This document shows, piece after piece, positions 49,458 to 61,000 of a stretch of 64,000 nt of DNA. How positions within the stretch are numbered: position 1 is the stretch's first letter; each line of letters starts with the position of its first letter. The translations under genes and the position numbers were made by a program. Origin of the DNA: Deefgea rivuli DSM 18356 (GTDB lineage: Bacteria; Pseudomonadota; Gammaproteobacteria; Burkholderiales; Chitinibacteraceae); assembly GCF_000620145.1 (NCBI RefSeq), contig NZ_JHVM01000013.1, positions 62,001-126,000 of the forward strand, given 5' to 3'. The notes below the pieces were generated by a model. It was given only the letters and a program-made list of their open reading frames with translations. It ran no database searches and was not told the DNA's origin.

Positions 49458-51605
49458 ATGATAAGAAAACGGCCTCACTCAATGCTTAAATCCCGTATGT
49501 TTCTGGCTGTTATGGCGACTTTGCTAGCCGCAGAGTCGTCTTCAGCCATGCTTGGCGATATTCGCGTGAATTCTGCTTTGGGCGAAAAATTTGATGCCAG
49601 CATTTCTGTCGCAGCGACCGACGAAGAGGAAATAAGCAGCAATTGTTTTCGTTTGGTCAGCCCACATGAGGATGATGAGCAAAATGTGTTACGCCGTGCC
49701 AAGCTGATTTTTCAGCAAAATGGTGATGGTGGCCGTTTGCTGGTACATGGGCTTGATGCATTACAAGAGCCGGTGGTGAATGTATCGGTTAGAGTGAAAT
49801 GCCCAGGCCAAGAAGATCGTGTTTTTCAGCGTGATTACAGCGTTTTACTCGACCCTCGTGAATACAAATCAGGGCAAAACCGTAAGCCCATTGAAACTCA
49901 GGCAAGCAATAAACAAAGCAAACGCAGTCTGCCACGATTAGGTACGGCATGGCTGACAGAAGAGGGCGATACTGTCGCCAATATTGCGAAACGTTACTAC
50001 CCAACAGATGAAACGCGGCGAGCAAAATTCATTGAAGGTATCTTTGATCTCAACCCCGATTTGCCGCAAGGCACATCGGCTCGCTTGGGCGGTGATTGGC
50101 GTCTGCAGTTGCCTTCGCCGATTGCTGCTACGTCAACCTTAGAGAATGCACCAACTCGTGTTGCACCGATGAGCCAACGCGAAGCTCTGCCTCGTTTGAC
50201 TTTAGATCCGGCTCCCCCAGTTGTTGCGATAGCGCCCACTGCGACTGATGAGTCAAGTGGTGATTTTCGGCTCCGCTTATCTCAGCCGAGTATAGATTTA
50301 ACCCAAAAAAATAATCTGTCCCCAGAGGAAACATTACGCTTACGTGAGCGTTTATTGTCTTTAGAATCTGATGAGCAAGCAGCACAGATGCTGCAGCTCA
50401 AGTATCAAATTACTCAATTAGAAAAACAGCTTGGCAGTCTACGGGGTGGCGCGGCCAGTGCAGCGACTTCGTCATTAAGTGTTGAGGGTAAGCAGGATAG
50501 TGGCAGCAGTGGTTTTTCTTGGAAATGGCTCTACCTCGTGGCGCTGTTGGCGATTGCGAGTTTGCTGCTATTTTGGCGGCAGCGCATGATTCGTCGCCGA
50601 TCTCAAGAAGAGCCTTATTCTATGCTGGGGATTTCGACCTTGCATGTTGGAAACCCGTATGGCGCAGCTGCAAGCCATAGGCCAACGACGAGCTTTAATA
50701 GCCAGTTTGCTTCACGCACCGGTGGTTTTGATCATGATGAAGTGGGCATCCCTATTCGCAATATGGATGAGGATGAGTGGCAAAATGAAGATATGGACGT
50801 GGTATCGCCAAATTCAGTTGCAGAAGAAGCACAACTTCTCATCGATCATGGTCTAACCAAACAAGCCATTAATTTACTGATGCACGAAGTTGCAGAACGA
50901 CCGACTTCACTGGCTTTGTGGATGAAGCTGTTTGATGTGTTCCAGCAAAATAATATGGTTGATTTGTTTCAGGAGCGAGCCGTTGCATTTCGTTTGCAAT
51001 TTTCTAGCGAAGCCCTGTGGCAGCAGGTTCAGGCGCTGGGTTTACAAATAGACCCAACAAACCCTTTGTATCAATCTGTTGATGCAATGTCTGATTTCAG
51101 TTTATTTGCTGAGCCAGAGCAGACTAAGGAAATCATCACCGACCGTAATTTGGCGCAGGCTTTGTACGATGATGTGGGGTTGACTGCTCCCTCTGTTGAC
51201 GCGTCACTTGAGCTAGTAGAAAGTGATGAGCTGGGTTTTGACATTGATTTTTCGCCACTGAATGATGAACCTATGGCTGAGGAGCAGGCGGATGAGGCTA
51301 TTTTTGCCTCAATCCCTGAAGCATTTTCGCTTGACGAGGGGGAGCATTTCGCTGAGCCAGCATCGGCATCAACACTAGCCATTACACCAATAGCGACATC
51401 AGAAATATCAGCGCTACCGATTGATGTGGCAGATTTTGCTTCTGATGATGAAACGCTGCAGCAAATTGCTAAGCTGATCACCGAGGGGCAACGACGCGAA
51501 GCTTTCGATTATTTAGAAATCTTGCTTTACAAAGGGACGATGCCACAGCGATTAACAGCATCAAAGTGGCTAGATAAATTGCTCAGTAAATATGGTAAGC
51601 CTTAA
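49458..51605 (+). CDS. fimV: FimV/TspA-family inner-membrane protein
   Basis: Encodes 715 residues (an alternative start is at 49482). Signal peptide ending SSSAMLGDIRVNSALGE, the FimV N-terminal beta domain (about 32-130), a LysM-like peptidoglycan-binding segment (about 160-220, EEGDTVANIAKRYYPTDETR), a coiled coil (about 290-335), one TM (about 350-372, LYLVALLAIASLLLFW), a TPR-like segment (about 455-510) and a long acidic region ending in the FimV C-terminal helix (DDETLQQIAKLITEGQRREA). FimV links the cell wall to polar localisation of pilus and c-di-GMP/cAMP machinery. Following pilT-pilU supports this role. Confidence 0.9.
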   Translation: MIRKRPHSMLKSRMFLAVMATLLAAESSSAMLGDIRVNSALGEKFDASISVAATDEEEISSNCFRLVSPHEDDEQNVLRRAKLIFQQNGDGGRLLVHGLDALQEPVVNVSVRVKCPGQEDRVFQRDYSVLLDPREYKSGQNRKPIETQASNKQSKRSLPRLGTAWLTEEGDTVANIAKRYYPTDETRRAKFIEGIFDLNPDLPQGTSARLGGDWRLQLPSPIAATSTLENAPTRVAPMSQREALPRLTLDPAPPVVAIAPTATDESSGDFRLRLSQPSIDLTQKNNLSPEETLRLRERLLSLESDEQAAQMLQLKYQITQLEKQLGSLRGGAASAATSSLSVEGKQDSGSSGFSWKWLYLVALLAIASLLLFWRQRMIRRRSQEEPYSMLGISTLHVGNPYGAAASHRPTTSFNSQFASRTGGFDHDEVGIPIRNMDEDEWQNEDMDVVSPNSVAEEAQLLIDHGLTKQAINLLMHEVAERPTSLALWMKLFDVFQQNNMVDLFQERAVAFRLQFSSEALWQQVQALGLQIDPTNPLYQSVDAMSDFSLFAEPEQTKEIITDRNLAQALYDDVGLTAPSVDASLELVESDELGFDIDFSPLNDEPMAEEQADEAIFASIPEAFSLDEGEHFAEPASASTLAITPIATSEISALPIDVADFASDDETLQQIAKLITEGQRREAFDYLEILLYKGTMPQRLTASKWLDKLLSKYGKP

Positions 51606-51629
51606 ATTCTTGTATTTGTTCATGAAAAC

Positions 51630-51660
51630 AGTCCACTTTATTTTAAAGTGGACTTTTTTT
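51630..51660 (+). terminator. Terminator after fimV
   Basis: AGTCCACTTTA / TAAAGTGGACT stem with a three-base loop and a run of Ts. Confidence 0.9.
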
Positions 51661-51804
51661 TATGGTTTGAGATGAGTGCTGCGTGATTTTGTTTCACATC
51701 CCAATGTTATGCACTGTTTTTGTGATGGTATCTAGTTAGCTCAAGTTTATTTGAGGGTAAGTCAATATAACTCCCTGATTAGCGTGCCATTTCAGCTACG
51801 CACC

Positions 51805-51887
51805 GCAGGAGCGGACTTGCCCGCGAAAGCAAGGGTGATACGAAAGTGAATATCAAATAGTGTCTTCGTGGGTAAGTCCACTCCTGC
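51805..51887. repeat. REP-like inverted pair
   Basis: GCAGGAGCGGACTTGCCC(GCGAA) at 51805-51827 and its inverse at 51865-51887 agree at 20 of 23 positions. The sequence resembles Pseudomonas REP units (GGAGCGGGCTTGCCCGCG). No other copy was seen in the window. With two terminators it fills the 394-base gap 51606-51999; no gene is present. Confidence 0.7.
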
Positions 51888-51930
51888 AAATGCAAAATGT
51901 CGATTTGCTGAGATAGCAGGCTAATTAATG

Positions 51931-51959
51931 TAAAAAAAGCTGCCAGTAACTGGCAGCTT
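51931..51959 (-). terminator. Terminator of the chemoreceptor gene
   Basis: AAGCTGCCAGT A ACTGGCAGCTT stem-loop; the minus strand continues into a T-run. It lies about 40 bases after the stop at 52000. Confidence 0.88.
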
Positions 51960-51999
51960 GGGGTTTTCTGGAGTACAGCTTCGGCTTGTGTTCGGCAAA

Positions 52000-53883
52000 T
52001 TAGAGCTTGAAATTGCCGAAGAGCTGGCGCAAGAAGACGGCCAGATCAGTGAGCTGATGCACTGCGCCAGTGGCTCGGTGCAGCGCGGCATCGGATTGCT
52101 GCATTTGATTGGTGATGTTTTCTGCGCTTTGTGCCATTGCGGTAGTGGCATCTTGTTGTTCTTTGGTTGAGTGGGCAATCTCACCAATTTTGACCATCAC
52201 CGTGTGCATGTTCTCACGAATATGGGCGATTTTCTCGGCGGCAGATTCAGACAGCGCAACGCCACTTTGCACAGTCGTGATGGTCGATTGCATATTGGCG
52301 ACGGCGGCATCTGTTTCATGGCGAATGCCGTCAATCATCCCAGTAATTTCTACTGTGGCTTGACCTGTACGCTCTGCCAATTTGCGAACTTCATCCGCAA
52401 CGACAGCAAAGCCGCGCCCTTGCTCGCCCGCTCGTGCGGCTTCAATTGCGGCATTGAGCGCCAAAAGATTGGTTTGATCGGCAATCTCTTTGATCACGCG
52501 AATAATGCCGCTGATATCTTGTGATCGCTGATTTAGGCTATTGAGTAAGCTGGCTAATCCTTCTACTTCAGTCGCTGATTTGCTAACTTCTTTTGCTACT
52601 TCGCGTACCGTTGATGCAGATTCTCCTGATAGTGCCCCAGTGCTAGTAACGAGTTGATTGGCGTCATTGGAATTGTCGGCAATGTGGCTGATGCTGACGG
52701 TGATTTCCTCTATCGTTGCTGCGTTGGCCGCCGCTAGATCAGAAAGTAGCGCTGAATCGTTGGCAAGTTGCTGCAATACGCTATTAATGTCGGTCACGCC
52801 GTGGGTGAGGTTTTCTGTCTCTTTGCGAATATCAATAAACATGGTGCGAAGCTGGCCGGTAAATTGATTAAACGCGACGGCCATTTGGGCAATTTCATCG
52901 TTGCCACGAATATCCAGAGTTCGCGTCAAATCTCCGCCGCCATTAGCAATTTGCTGCATACGGTCACGCATCACTCGCAGATTCGCGAGCATTTTGCTAA
53001 CTAACATACTCGACAATGGAATCAGAACGACAAGCAAACCAATCAATGCGACAAAAGCAATAATGAGCAATTGATTAAGCGGTGCAAGTGCAATATTTTT
53101 ATCAATCACAAACATCAAATACATATCCGAGCCTTCAATCGACTGGATATACACAAGCCGCGATTTATCATCGAGTTGTACGGTATTCAGAGTTCTTTCG
53201 CCAGCGTATTTCTCGAGTAATTCGACGGATAAATCGGGAGTCACTTCGTTGATGGATTTCTGGATGTAAGCCTGATTGCTATGGACTAGCACTTTGCCAT
53301 CTTTCCCCAGCAGCACGGCATAGCCTTCGCCGGTTAACTTGATATTGAGGACGTCTTTGACAATATCATCAAGCATGATGTCGGTACCGACCACGCCAGC
53401 AAGCACGCCGTTGCTTTCTACTGGCGAGGCAAATGACATAGTGAGGCGCTTACTCCCTGCATCAACATACGGTGCAGTTAGAATGGTGCGCTTTTCTGCG
53501 ACGGCTTGTTGATACCAAGGACGGCTCGTTGGATCGTAACCTGCGGGCAGCCCCAGCTCTCGGCTGGTAATCATTTGTTTATCAGCAGTACCAAAATAGG
53601 CTGAATCAAATTTGGCACTTTTTGCGCCCTGTACCAAGGCCGGCATTGGATCGGTGGCACTACCCAGCGCAGTGGCCATTGAGGTGACGATCATTTTATG
53701 ACCGTCAACCCAGTTGCGTAAGGTGACGTTATAGCCAGAAGCGGTACCGGAAATCTCATTTTGCAATGAATCCAGCATCACGCCGCGCATTTTGAAATAA
53801 CCACCTAAGGAAATTAAGCCGATTGTGATTAACAATAAGAGCGCAATAAAAGCGATCAATTTATTGCGGAGCGAGTTAAACAT
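52000..53883 (-). CDS. Methyl-accepting chemotaxis protein (dCache-HAMP-MA)
   Basis: Encodes 627 residues. TM1 (about 10-30), a periplasmic double-Cache domain (about 35-270, with [22 protein letters not shown]-like [17 protein letters not shown] and [12 protein letters not shown]), TM2 (about 275-300), HAMP (about 300-355) and the signalling domain (about 365-615) with hairpin tip [20 protein letters not shown] followed by [16 protein letters not shown]. dCache receptors of this type often bind amino acids or small organic acids; the ligand is unknown. No C-terminal CheR-tethering pentapeptide is seen. Monocistronic. Confidence 0.93.
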   Translation of the reverse strand: MFNSLRNKLIAFIALLLLITIGLISLGGYFKMRGVMLDSLQNEISGTASGYNVTLRNWVDGHKMIVTSMATALGSATDPMPALVQGAKSAKFDSAYFGTADKQMITSRELGLPAGYDPTSRPWYQQAVAEKRTILTAPYVDAGSKRLTMSFASPVESNGVLAGVVGTDIMLDDIVKDVLNIKLTGEGYAVLLGKDGKVLVHSNQAYIQKSINEVTPDLSVELLEKYAGERTLNTVQLDDKSRLVYIQSIEGSDMYLMFVIDKNIALAPLNQLLIIAFVALIGLLVVLIPLSSMLVSKMLANLRVMRDRMQQIANGGGDLTRTLDIRGNDEIAQMAVAFNQFTGQLRTMFIDIRKETENLTHGVTDINSVLQQLANDSALLSDLAAANAATIEEITVSISHIADNSNDANQLVTSTGALSGESASTVREVAKEVSKSATEVEGLASLLNSLNQRSQDISGIIRVIKEIADQTNLLALNAAIEAARAGEQGRGFAVVADEVRKLAERTGQATVEITGMIDGIRHETDAAVANMQSTITTVQSGVALSESAAEKIAHIRENMHTVMVKIGEIAHSTKEQQDATTAMAQSAENITNQMQQSDAALHRATGAVHQLTDLAVFLRQLFGNFKL

Positions 53884-53993
53884 GGCGTGCCTCGATAATG
53901 TCAGTTGAGCTTTGGATAAGAATAGATATTATCGGCAAGAAAACCCAAATCTTTTCCAATGACACTCGTATAAACGTCATATTTCTCGTTTTC

Positions 53994-56195
53994 TTATAAC
54001 CTCGATACGCGAATCACACCCTGAACATCTTTAAGGCGAACAAATACTTTTTGTAATTGCTCACTGTCTTTAATTTCAATCGTAAAACGCATTTGTGATC
54101 GCGCATCTTTGTTTTGTGTATTCACAGCCGTCACATTGATTTTATCTCGCACCATCACGTCCGACACATCGCGCAGCATGCTTGGGCGTTCTAGCGTTTC
54201 GACTAAAATATCGACTGAAAATACATGCCCGATAGATTGGCCCCAATCGGCTTTAATCAGGCGTTCTGGGGCGGTTGCTGCTAGATGTTTGAGTGCAGTG
54301 CAATCGGAGCGGTGAATTGAAATTCCCCGACCTTTGGTAACAAAGCCCATGACTTGATCGGGCGGCACGGGTTTGCAGCATTTGGCGAGCATCGTCATTA
54401 ATTTATCGATGCCTTCGATCAAAATACCTTCGCCATTTTGTTTGGCGCGGGCGGTTTTGACGAAGTCTTCGGGCTCATCCGGTACTTCAACGGGAGCAAG
54501 CGATTCATTAAAGGCAATCGATAGCGCGCGCAGTGAGCATTCACCTTGACCCAGTGCAGCAAAAACGTCTTCGATATTTTTGTAGCCGAGTTTTTGCGCA
54601 ATCAGCTCGTGGCTGATGTTGTTCGCGCCGGCGCGCGATGATTCTTTGTCAAACAGCGTACGCCCCGCTTCGATGGCAACATCAAGATGCTGCTGACGTA
54701 CCCAATGGCGAATTTTTTGCTGTGCACGGTGGCTTTTGACATAACCTTGGTGCAGCCAATCAAGGCTAGGTCCACCTTCTTTGGCGGCTAAAATCTCAAC
54801 GCGTTGACCATTTTCGAGTGGCGTTCCCAGTGGCACAATCGCGCCATTCACTTTCGCGCCTCGGCAACGATGCCCCAGATCGGTATGTAAATTATAAGCA
54901 AAGTCGACTGCCGTACTGCCTTTGGGCAGTGAAATCACTCGGCCTGCGGGTGTCAGCACATAAATCGTGTCGTCAAACAGTTCGGCTTTAAATGCATCGG
55001 AGAAATCAGTTTCATTGGCAATATCCTCGCGCCAATCGAGTAGCTGGCGCAGCCAAGCAATTTTTTCTTCGTAGCGCGAGTCGCCTTTGCCGCCTTCCTT
55101 GTAGCGCCAATGCGCTGCGACGCCAAATTCGGCGTGTTCGTGCATATCGAAAGTACGGATTTGCACTTCAACCGCTTTATCATTCGGGCCTATCACAGCA
55201 GTATGCAGCGAGCGATAAAAATTGCCTTTTGGCTGCGCGATATAATCGTCAAATTCGCCAGGAATCGGTTGCCATAAGTTATGCACGATGCCGAGCACCG
55301 TATAGCAATCCTTCACATCGTCGACCAAGACCCGCACCGCGCGAATGTCGTACAGCTCAGAAAAATCGAGCTTCTTTTTCTGCATCTTTTTCCAGATGCT
55401 ATAGATGTGTTTGGGCCGCCCCATCAAATCGACGTGGGTGACGCCAGCCAGCGCGAGTTCGCTACGTAGTTTGGCAATAACATCACCAATGAACTGCTCG
55501 CGATCAACGCGGCGCTCATCAAGTAATTTAGCGATTTTTTTATAAGTTTCGGTATGCAAATAACGGAAACCTAAGTCTTCTAGTTCCCATTTAATCTGCC
55601 AAACACCCAAGCGATTGGCTAAAGGCGCAAATAAATCCAAGGTTTCGCGCGCAATAATGCGGCGTTGTTCTTCGGGGATATTGGCAAGGCTGTGCATGGT
55701 TTGCGTGCGCCACGCGAGTTTAATCAGTACCGCGCGAATATCCTCGACCATCGCCAATAGCATTTTGCGCTGCGCTTCCACTTGCTGCGCGTAATCATCG
55801 ATCTTGCCGCGTTGTGGTTGTGCGAGTTGTCGCAACTGCCGCACTTTTAAAATCCCATCAACGAGAGCGGTGACGGTACTGCCAAAACGTTTATTGATTT
55901 GTTCTGCGGCGTTGTTGAGTTTATCCGGCGCACAAAATAGCAGTGCAGCAATGACCGCGTTGGCGTCCATGCGCAAATCGGCAACAATCGACGCGCTGGC
56001 GACTGCGTGCAGAAAGAGTGAAGTTTGCGTATCTGGATTCAGTGCATTGCCGTACAACTCGGCCGCCCAGTCGAGCGCCTCGCGCAGGCGCGTAATATCC
56101 TGCGGCGGATAGCGCTCAGAAAGGGCGAGTAGCCAACGATCTGGATCGGCTGCTTCGGCGATGGACTGGGCGAGCGGGCGGGTAACGGCAACCAT
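53994..56195 (-). CDS. relA: (p)ppGpp synthetase RelA
   Basis: Encodes 733 residues. The N-terminal hydrolase-like domain (about 35-190) has lost the HD residues (LRMDANAVIAALLFCAPDK where hydrolases have AALLHD), so it should not degrade ppGpp. The synthetase domain (about 230-345) has GRPKHIYSIWKKMQKK, YDIRAVRVLV and the QIRTFDMHEHAEFGVAAHW catalytic block. TGS (about 395-460), a helical/zinc-finger-like region (KCCKPVPPDQVMGF) and ACT (about 655-733) follow. It makes (p)ppGpp when ribosomes stall during starvation. The match to E. coli RelA is extended. Confidence 0.95.
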   Translation of the reverse strand: MVAVTRPLAQSIAEAADPDRWLLALSERYPPQDITRLREALDWAAELYGNALNPDTQTSLFLHAVASASIVADLRMDANAVIAALLFCAPDKLNNAAEQINKRFGSTVTALVDGILKVRQLRQLAQPQRGKIDDYAQQVEAQRKMLLAMVEDIRAVLIKLAWRTQTMHSLANIPEEQRRIIARETLDLFAPLANRLGVWQIKWELEDLGFRYLHTETYKKIAKLLDERRVDREQFIGDVIAKLRSELALAGVTHVDLMGRPKHIYSIWKKMQKKKLDFSELYDIRAVRVLVDDVKDCYTVLGIVHNLWQPIPGEFDDYIAQPKGNFYRSLHTAVIGPNDKAVEVQIRTFDMHEHAEFGVAAHWRYKEGGKGDSRYEEKIAWLRQLLDWREDIANETDFSDAFKAELFDDTIYVLTPAGRVISLPKGSTAVDFAYNLHTDLGHRCRGAKVNGAIVPLGTPLENGQRVEILAAKEGGPSLDWLHQGYVKSHRAQQKIRHWVRQQHLDVAIEAGRTLFDKESSRAGANNISHELIAQKLGYKNIEDVFAALGQGECSLRALSIAFNESLAPVEVPDEPEDFVKTARAKQNGEGILIEGIDKLMTMLAKCCKPVPPDQVMGFVTKGRGISIHRSDCTALKHLAATAPERLIKADWGQSIGHVFSVDILVETLERPSMLRDVSDVMVRDKINVTAVNTQNKDARSQMRFTIEIKDSEQLQKVFVRLKDVQGVIRVSRL

Positions 56196-56287
56196 GATTT
56201 TCTATTTATCTATTTGCTGAAGCGAATAATTGAATTTTGCGTTAATAATTCGGTCTGTCATAGCTAAATCAACGAGAAACCCGCCGA

Positions 56288-56839
56288 ATGCCCCGCAAAT
56301 ATTTACGTCGCTGCTTACCAGATCATCAAAGCATGCTGAAAAACCGCTTTCTACGTCGGTTTGCACATTGGTTTGAGCATCCAAATTTATTTCATTTAAA
56401 TCGAAAATCAGTTGCGGGCGGCTTGGCTGTGGGGATGATTGGTGGATTGATACCTGGCCCATTGCAGGTGATTACCTCGGCCATTTTATGCCTGATTTTT
56501 CGTGTCAATTTACCCGTTGCGATTTTGGGTACGTTTTATACGAATCCATTAACGATTGCACCGATCTATTGGCTGGCGTATCAGCTTGGGGTGTGGGTAA
56601 CGGGAACGAATGGGGTGGTGAGCACTGCGATCCCCTCGTTTTCCGATGCTTCGCTGATGCAGTGGATGGGGGCGATGTGGCGGTGGGCGGAATCCCTTGG
56701 TGCGCCATTACTCATTGGCTTGCCTTTGTTGGCTGGTTTGCTCGCGGTAATCGCGTATTTTTCAGTGCATCTTGGCTGGCGCCTGTGGGTGTATTGGTCG
56801 CTGTGGCAGCGCAGGAAACGCTACGGTAACGATACCTAA
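56288..56839 (+). CDS. DUF2062 membrane protein
   Basis: Encodes 183 residues, basic at the N-terminus (MPRKYLRRCLPDHQSML), with three TM helices (about 45-80, 85-110, 140-168). The family motifs are SVAGGLAVGMIGGLIPGPLQ, FRVNLPVAILGTFYTNPLT and IYWLAYQLG. Function unknown; often near ComEC or competence-type genes elsewhere. Here it is divergent from relA and followed by a repeat element. Confidence 0.9.
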   Translation: MPRKYLRRCLPDHQSMLKNRFLRRFAHWFEHPNLFHLNRKSVAGGLAVGMIGGLIPGPLQVITSAILCLIFRVNLPVAILGTFYTNPLTIAPIYWLAYQLGVWVTGTNGVVSTAIPSFSDASLMQWMGAMWRWAESLGAPLLIGLPLLAGLLAVIAYFSVHLGWRLWVYWSLWQRRKRYGNDT

Positions 56840-56851
56840 TTAAAGGGGGCG

Positions 56852-57110
56852 ATGTTCAGATTAGGTGTTGATGCTATGCCAGCGCTCGTTGAGCTGGGGC
56901 TTAAAAATCCCGTCTAAGCGCACCGAGTGAGGGCGAGAGACAAACAGTTTTATCGTTTGGCTCACGACTGATCGAGGGCATCGGGGATCGATGCGCGCCC
57001 GGGTCGCCTTTCTTTGCTTCTTTCTTTGGCGAAGCAAAGAAAGAAGTCCCCGCCGCGGATTGCGACTGTAAAACACCGTGCCGCAGGCACTTAAAACCAT
57101 CAACACGTAA
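56852..57110. repeat. ATGTTCAGATT element, inverted expanded copy 2
   Basis: Inverted relative to the copy at 24919. It starts ATGTTCAGATT, shares AGCTGGGGCTTAAAAATCCC, the GAAAGAAG/CTTCTTTC hairpin and GTGCCGCAGGCACTT, and has about 80 extra bases in the middle. Its far end stops at CACGTAAT, so the second terminal repeat is lost. It fills most of the 338-base gap 56840-57177; small frames within it are not credible genes. Confidence 0.75.
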
Positions 57111-57177
57111 TAAGGGGCGATTAAAAAGACACAACTCAGCCAAGTAATGCTCAGCATATCGAGCGTTGATGCAGTGA

Positions 57178-58077
57178 TTACTCGGCCAAGACCCGATTTC
57201 TCCCTGCTGCCTTGGCTTGGTACAGTCGTGAGTCTGCTACCTGTAATAAGCTATCGGCAGTAGGCTGTACGGCGGCGCGGCTACTGGCAATACCAATACT
57301 CACCGTGACGCAAGCATAGTCCGTTGATTTTTCATGCGGGATGTGGAGCTCTGCAATGGCACGGCATAAGGCCTCGGCTAGCTCAAGCGCGCCATCAAGC
57401 GGGGTGTCTGGCATGATGAGGACGAATTCTTCCCCACCATAGCGAGCTGCGACATCGCAAGGCCGCTTCAAGTTACCACTGAGTACGCGGGCAATGCTTT
57501 GTAGTACGCGATCACCCATGGCATGACCATAAAAGTCGTTATAGGGCTTGAAAAAATCGACATCGAGCAGCGCCACCGACAATGGATTGCCGGTGCGCCC
57601 AGCGCGTGAGCATTCAGCGGCTAATACTGCATCGAGTTGACGTCGGTTGGGTAGCTCGGTCAGCGCATCAATATTGGCGAGGGTTTCCAGCATACGGCGT
57701 TGTCGTGCAACTTGCATATGCACTGCGACGCGCGCTTTGACCACGGCCGGATGAAATGGCTTGGTAATATAGTCGGACGCCCCCAGTAGTAGGCCACGCT
57801 CTTCGTCGGCGGGGGTGTCCAGCCCGGTAATGAAGATCACGCCAATGGAGGCGGTGTGCAGATCGGCTTTGAGCTGACTCAACACTTCATACCCATCCAT
57901 CTCCGGCATGACGACATCTAGCAAAATCAGATCAGGTAACTGTTGACGCGTACGCAGCAAGGCTTGTTCGCCATTTTTGGCCAAGAGTACGGTGTAGTCC
58001 GCTTGTAGCAGTTCGCCTAATAGTTGTCGATTACTGGCTGAATCATCCACCACTAGAATTTTTTGTCGCTCGGTCAT
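57178..58077 (-). CDS. Response-regulator diguanylate cyclase (REC-GGDEF)
   Basis: Encodes 299 residues. REC domain (about 5-122) with acidic [12 protein letters not shown], acceptor Asp in [13 protein letters not shown] (near residue 54) and Lys in ITKPFHP; GGDEF domain (about 135-295) with active RYGGEEF (near residue 212) and I-site RPCD five residues before it. It makes c-di-GMP when phosphorylated. Its start overlaps the stop of the giant hybrid kinase (ATGA), so it is the likely end point of that phosphorelay. Confidence 0.94.
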   Translation of the reverse strand: MTERQKILVVDDSASNRQLLGELLQADYTVLLAKNGEQALLRTRQQLPDLILLDVVMPEMDGYEVLSQLKADLHTASIGVIFITGLDTPADEERGLLLGASDYITKPFHPAVVKARVAVHMQVARQRRMLETLANIDALTELPNRRQLDAVLAAECSRAGRTGNPLSVALLDVDFFKPYNDFYGHAMGDRVLQSIARVLSGNLKRPCDVAARYGGEEFVLIMPDTPLDGALELAEALCRAIAELHIPHEKSTDYACVTVSIGIASSRAAVQPTADSLLQVADSRLYQAKAAGRNRVLAE

Positions 58078-61000
58078 GTCGTCGTGTCCTGTTGGGTGCG
58101 TAATGCCTGTTGCAGCTCAAGGAGCGCTGCGACGGCGGCATCCGTCTCCATATAGTCAAATAGGCGGCCAATTTCGCTAACTTGCTCCTGCCAGCGGGCA
58201 TCCATTAATTTGCTTAAGTGATCGAGCCGCTGGTTGGCGGCAAAATTCCCAGCTTGAATCAGTGGAGCGAGCGCTTCAAGTTGCGCCAAAACTGTGGCGG
58301 TATCTGCTTCTGCACTGGGTGATGGCTTGTCGTGCATAGCGATAGTGTCTGCAATCGCATCAAGGGTCATCGCAAGGTGCTGCTGAAAATAGGCCACGCG
58401 CTCGGGGATTTCGCTGCTTTTTTCAAGTCGTGCTGCAGTTTCCAGCGCGGCGGCGCTGCTCGATAGCGTGCTAGCCCCTAAGTAGGCGGCGGCTGATTTG
58501 ACGGCATGGGCTCGATCAGCAATTCGGATGTATTCCCCTTGTGCCAAAGCCTCGCTGATGGTTAAGCCGGCCGAACCATAATCACGGACAAAGATAACTA
58601 ATGAGCGTTGGAGTAAGTTTTGATTGCCGCCAAGTAATTTGAGTGCCACGACTAAATCGAGGCCGATGGTGGGGACTTGGGTCAGCGGCGCTGCCATAAT
58701 GGATGCGCTTTGTTGCTCAAGTTGCTCGGGAATGGCGCGCCCGAGTAGCTGACTGGGTTTAATCCAATTGAGTAAAGCTTGGATGAGTTGTGCCGCTTCA
58801 ATTGGTTTTGTAATGTGATCGTTCATTCCCGATGCCAAGCTGGCTTCTCTATCCCCCACCATGGCGTGCGCCGTCATCGCAATAATCGGCAGTGAGGCAC
58901 AATCCGTTAATTGGCGAATGGCGCGGGTGGCGCTTAGGCCATCCATCACAGGCATTTGAATATCCATGAGTACCAAGTCATATTGGCCGAGCTTCACTTT
59001 ATCCAGTGCGATCTGACCATTTTCGGCAATGTCCACATTGATGCGTGCTTCGCCGAGAATACCCAGAATGATTTCCCGATTAAATTCGGTATCGTCGACC
59101 AATAAGATGCGAGCGCCATTCAGTTGCGCCAGTGGATCGCCATCATTAAGGCTTTGTGGCTTGCTGGCATCGCTGTTGGGGTAAAAAATGGCCATAAGCT
59201 GCTCTTGCAGCAACTGCCGATTGACGGGTTTGGCGAGGAAACCATCCAATTTAACTGCCTCAGCGAGCGGCATGACTTCGCTTTCGGCAGAGACGGTTAC
59301 CATGAGTATTGCAGCAGGGGCTTTTATAAGTATGCCCTCTGAGCGTATACGTCGAATTGTTTCTATTCCATCCCAGTCGGGCATATGCCAATCCATCAAC
59401 ACAAGATCGATAGGCTGGCCTGATTCGGCGGCGATGATTAAAGTTTCTAGCGCGGCTTTTCCTGAGTCAGCCATGAGGACTTCCGGGCCGAATGAACTCA
59501 GCATTTCTGCCAGTGCTTCACGGGCAATGGCATGGTCATCGACAATCAGTACTCGGTGCGCAGTCAGTAGGGGGAGGTCTGGTTTAATATACGCTGAATG
59601 AGCGGTGTCGATGCCCAATTCAATAGTGAAACGAAACGAGCTACCTTGGCCGAGCGTGCTGCCCACCGTCAGCGTGCCGCCCATCATTTCGACGAGTTGC
59701 TTGCTAATACTGAGGCCTAAACCTGTTCCGCCATATTTTCGAGTGATCGAATTATCCGCTTGAGTAAAGGATTGAAATAGCGTCGCCAGTTGCGGGGGCG
59801 TCATGCCGATGCCTGTATCACTGAGGCTAAAGCGTAACGCCACTCGGTCGGCATATCGCGCTTCAACTTTAATATCCAGCACGATTTCGCCGTGTTCGGT
59901 GAATTTACTCGCGTTGCTGGCCAGGTTATTGAGTACTTGACTGAGACGCAGTCGATCGCCGATCAGTTGCTGTGGCACATCACGTGCGATGCGAAATACC
60001 ACTTCGACGGCTTTGGACTCGGTACGCAGCATAATCAGATCTGAGAGCGGATTGAGTAGGCTGTCTAATTGAAAAGGAATCGCTTCGAGTTCGAGTTTTC
60101 CGGCTTCTATTTTTGAAAAATCGAGAATGTCATTAATAATGCCGAGTAAATTTTCGGCTGAAATAACGATTTTTTGCAGGTAATTGCGCTGTTTTTCGTC
60201 GCTGGCCGTTTTCAATGCGAGTCGACTCATTCCCATCACCGCATTCATTGGTGTACGAATTTCGTGGCTCATATTGGCGAGAAACAGCGACTTGGCTTGC
60301 GTTGCGGCTTCAGCACGCTCTTTGGCTTCCGCCAGCGTCTGCTCGGCCTGTTTGCGTTCAGAAATATCCTGAATCGTGGTGATAATGCCTTGCTCTGGAT
60401 GCTGGCTATCGAGTAAACGGGCATGAACTTCGCAGCAGATGGGCTGGCCATTTTTATGCATCAAAGGCAGATCTGCGTGGTAGCCACCATTTTTTGCAAT
60501 CTGCGAATAAGCGATTTGGGAGTAGTGCTCCGATTCCTCATCGCTGGCATAAAGCACGCGGGTTGATTGACCGATTAATGCCTCACGCTCATAGCCAAAT
60601 AGTTGTGCCAGCCCAGCGTTGCAGCGCTGCACGATACGGTCTTTGATAAAGGCGATACCAATGACCGTATTGTCGAAAATGGCCTGCTGTTCGAGCAAGG
60701 CTTGATTGAGGTTGGCGGTGCGCTCAAAGACTTGACGTTCAAGATTATCGTAAAGCCTGGCGTTATCGATCGAGATGAGCGCTTGTACCGCCACGACTCG
60801 GAGAAACTCAACTCGGTCTTGCGTAAAAACACCTGCAGTTAGATTATTTTCCAAATAAAGAACGCCAGTCACTTGTGAGAAACGTTTAATGGGTAGGCAC
60901 ATCACTGATTTTGGATGTTTCGCTAATACATAGGGATCAATCGCATAATTGTCTGAGCTGCTGATGTTTTCTTCAATCACCTCATTGCCGCTGCGTACCA

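Noticed and set aside
56861-57157. Short frames inside the second ATGTTCAGATT element
   Set aside because: Non-coding repeat sequence; the frames are not kept between the two copies.
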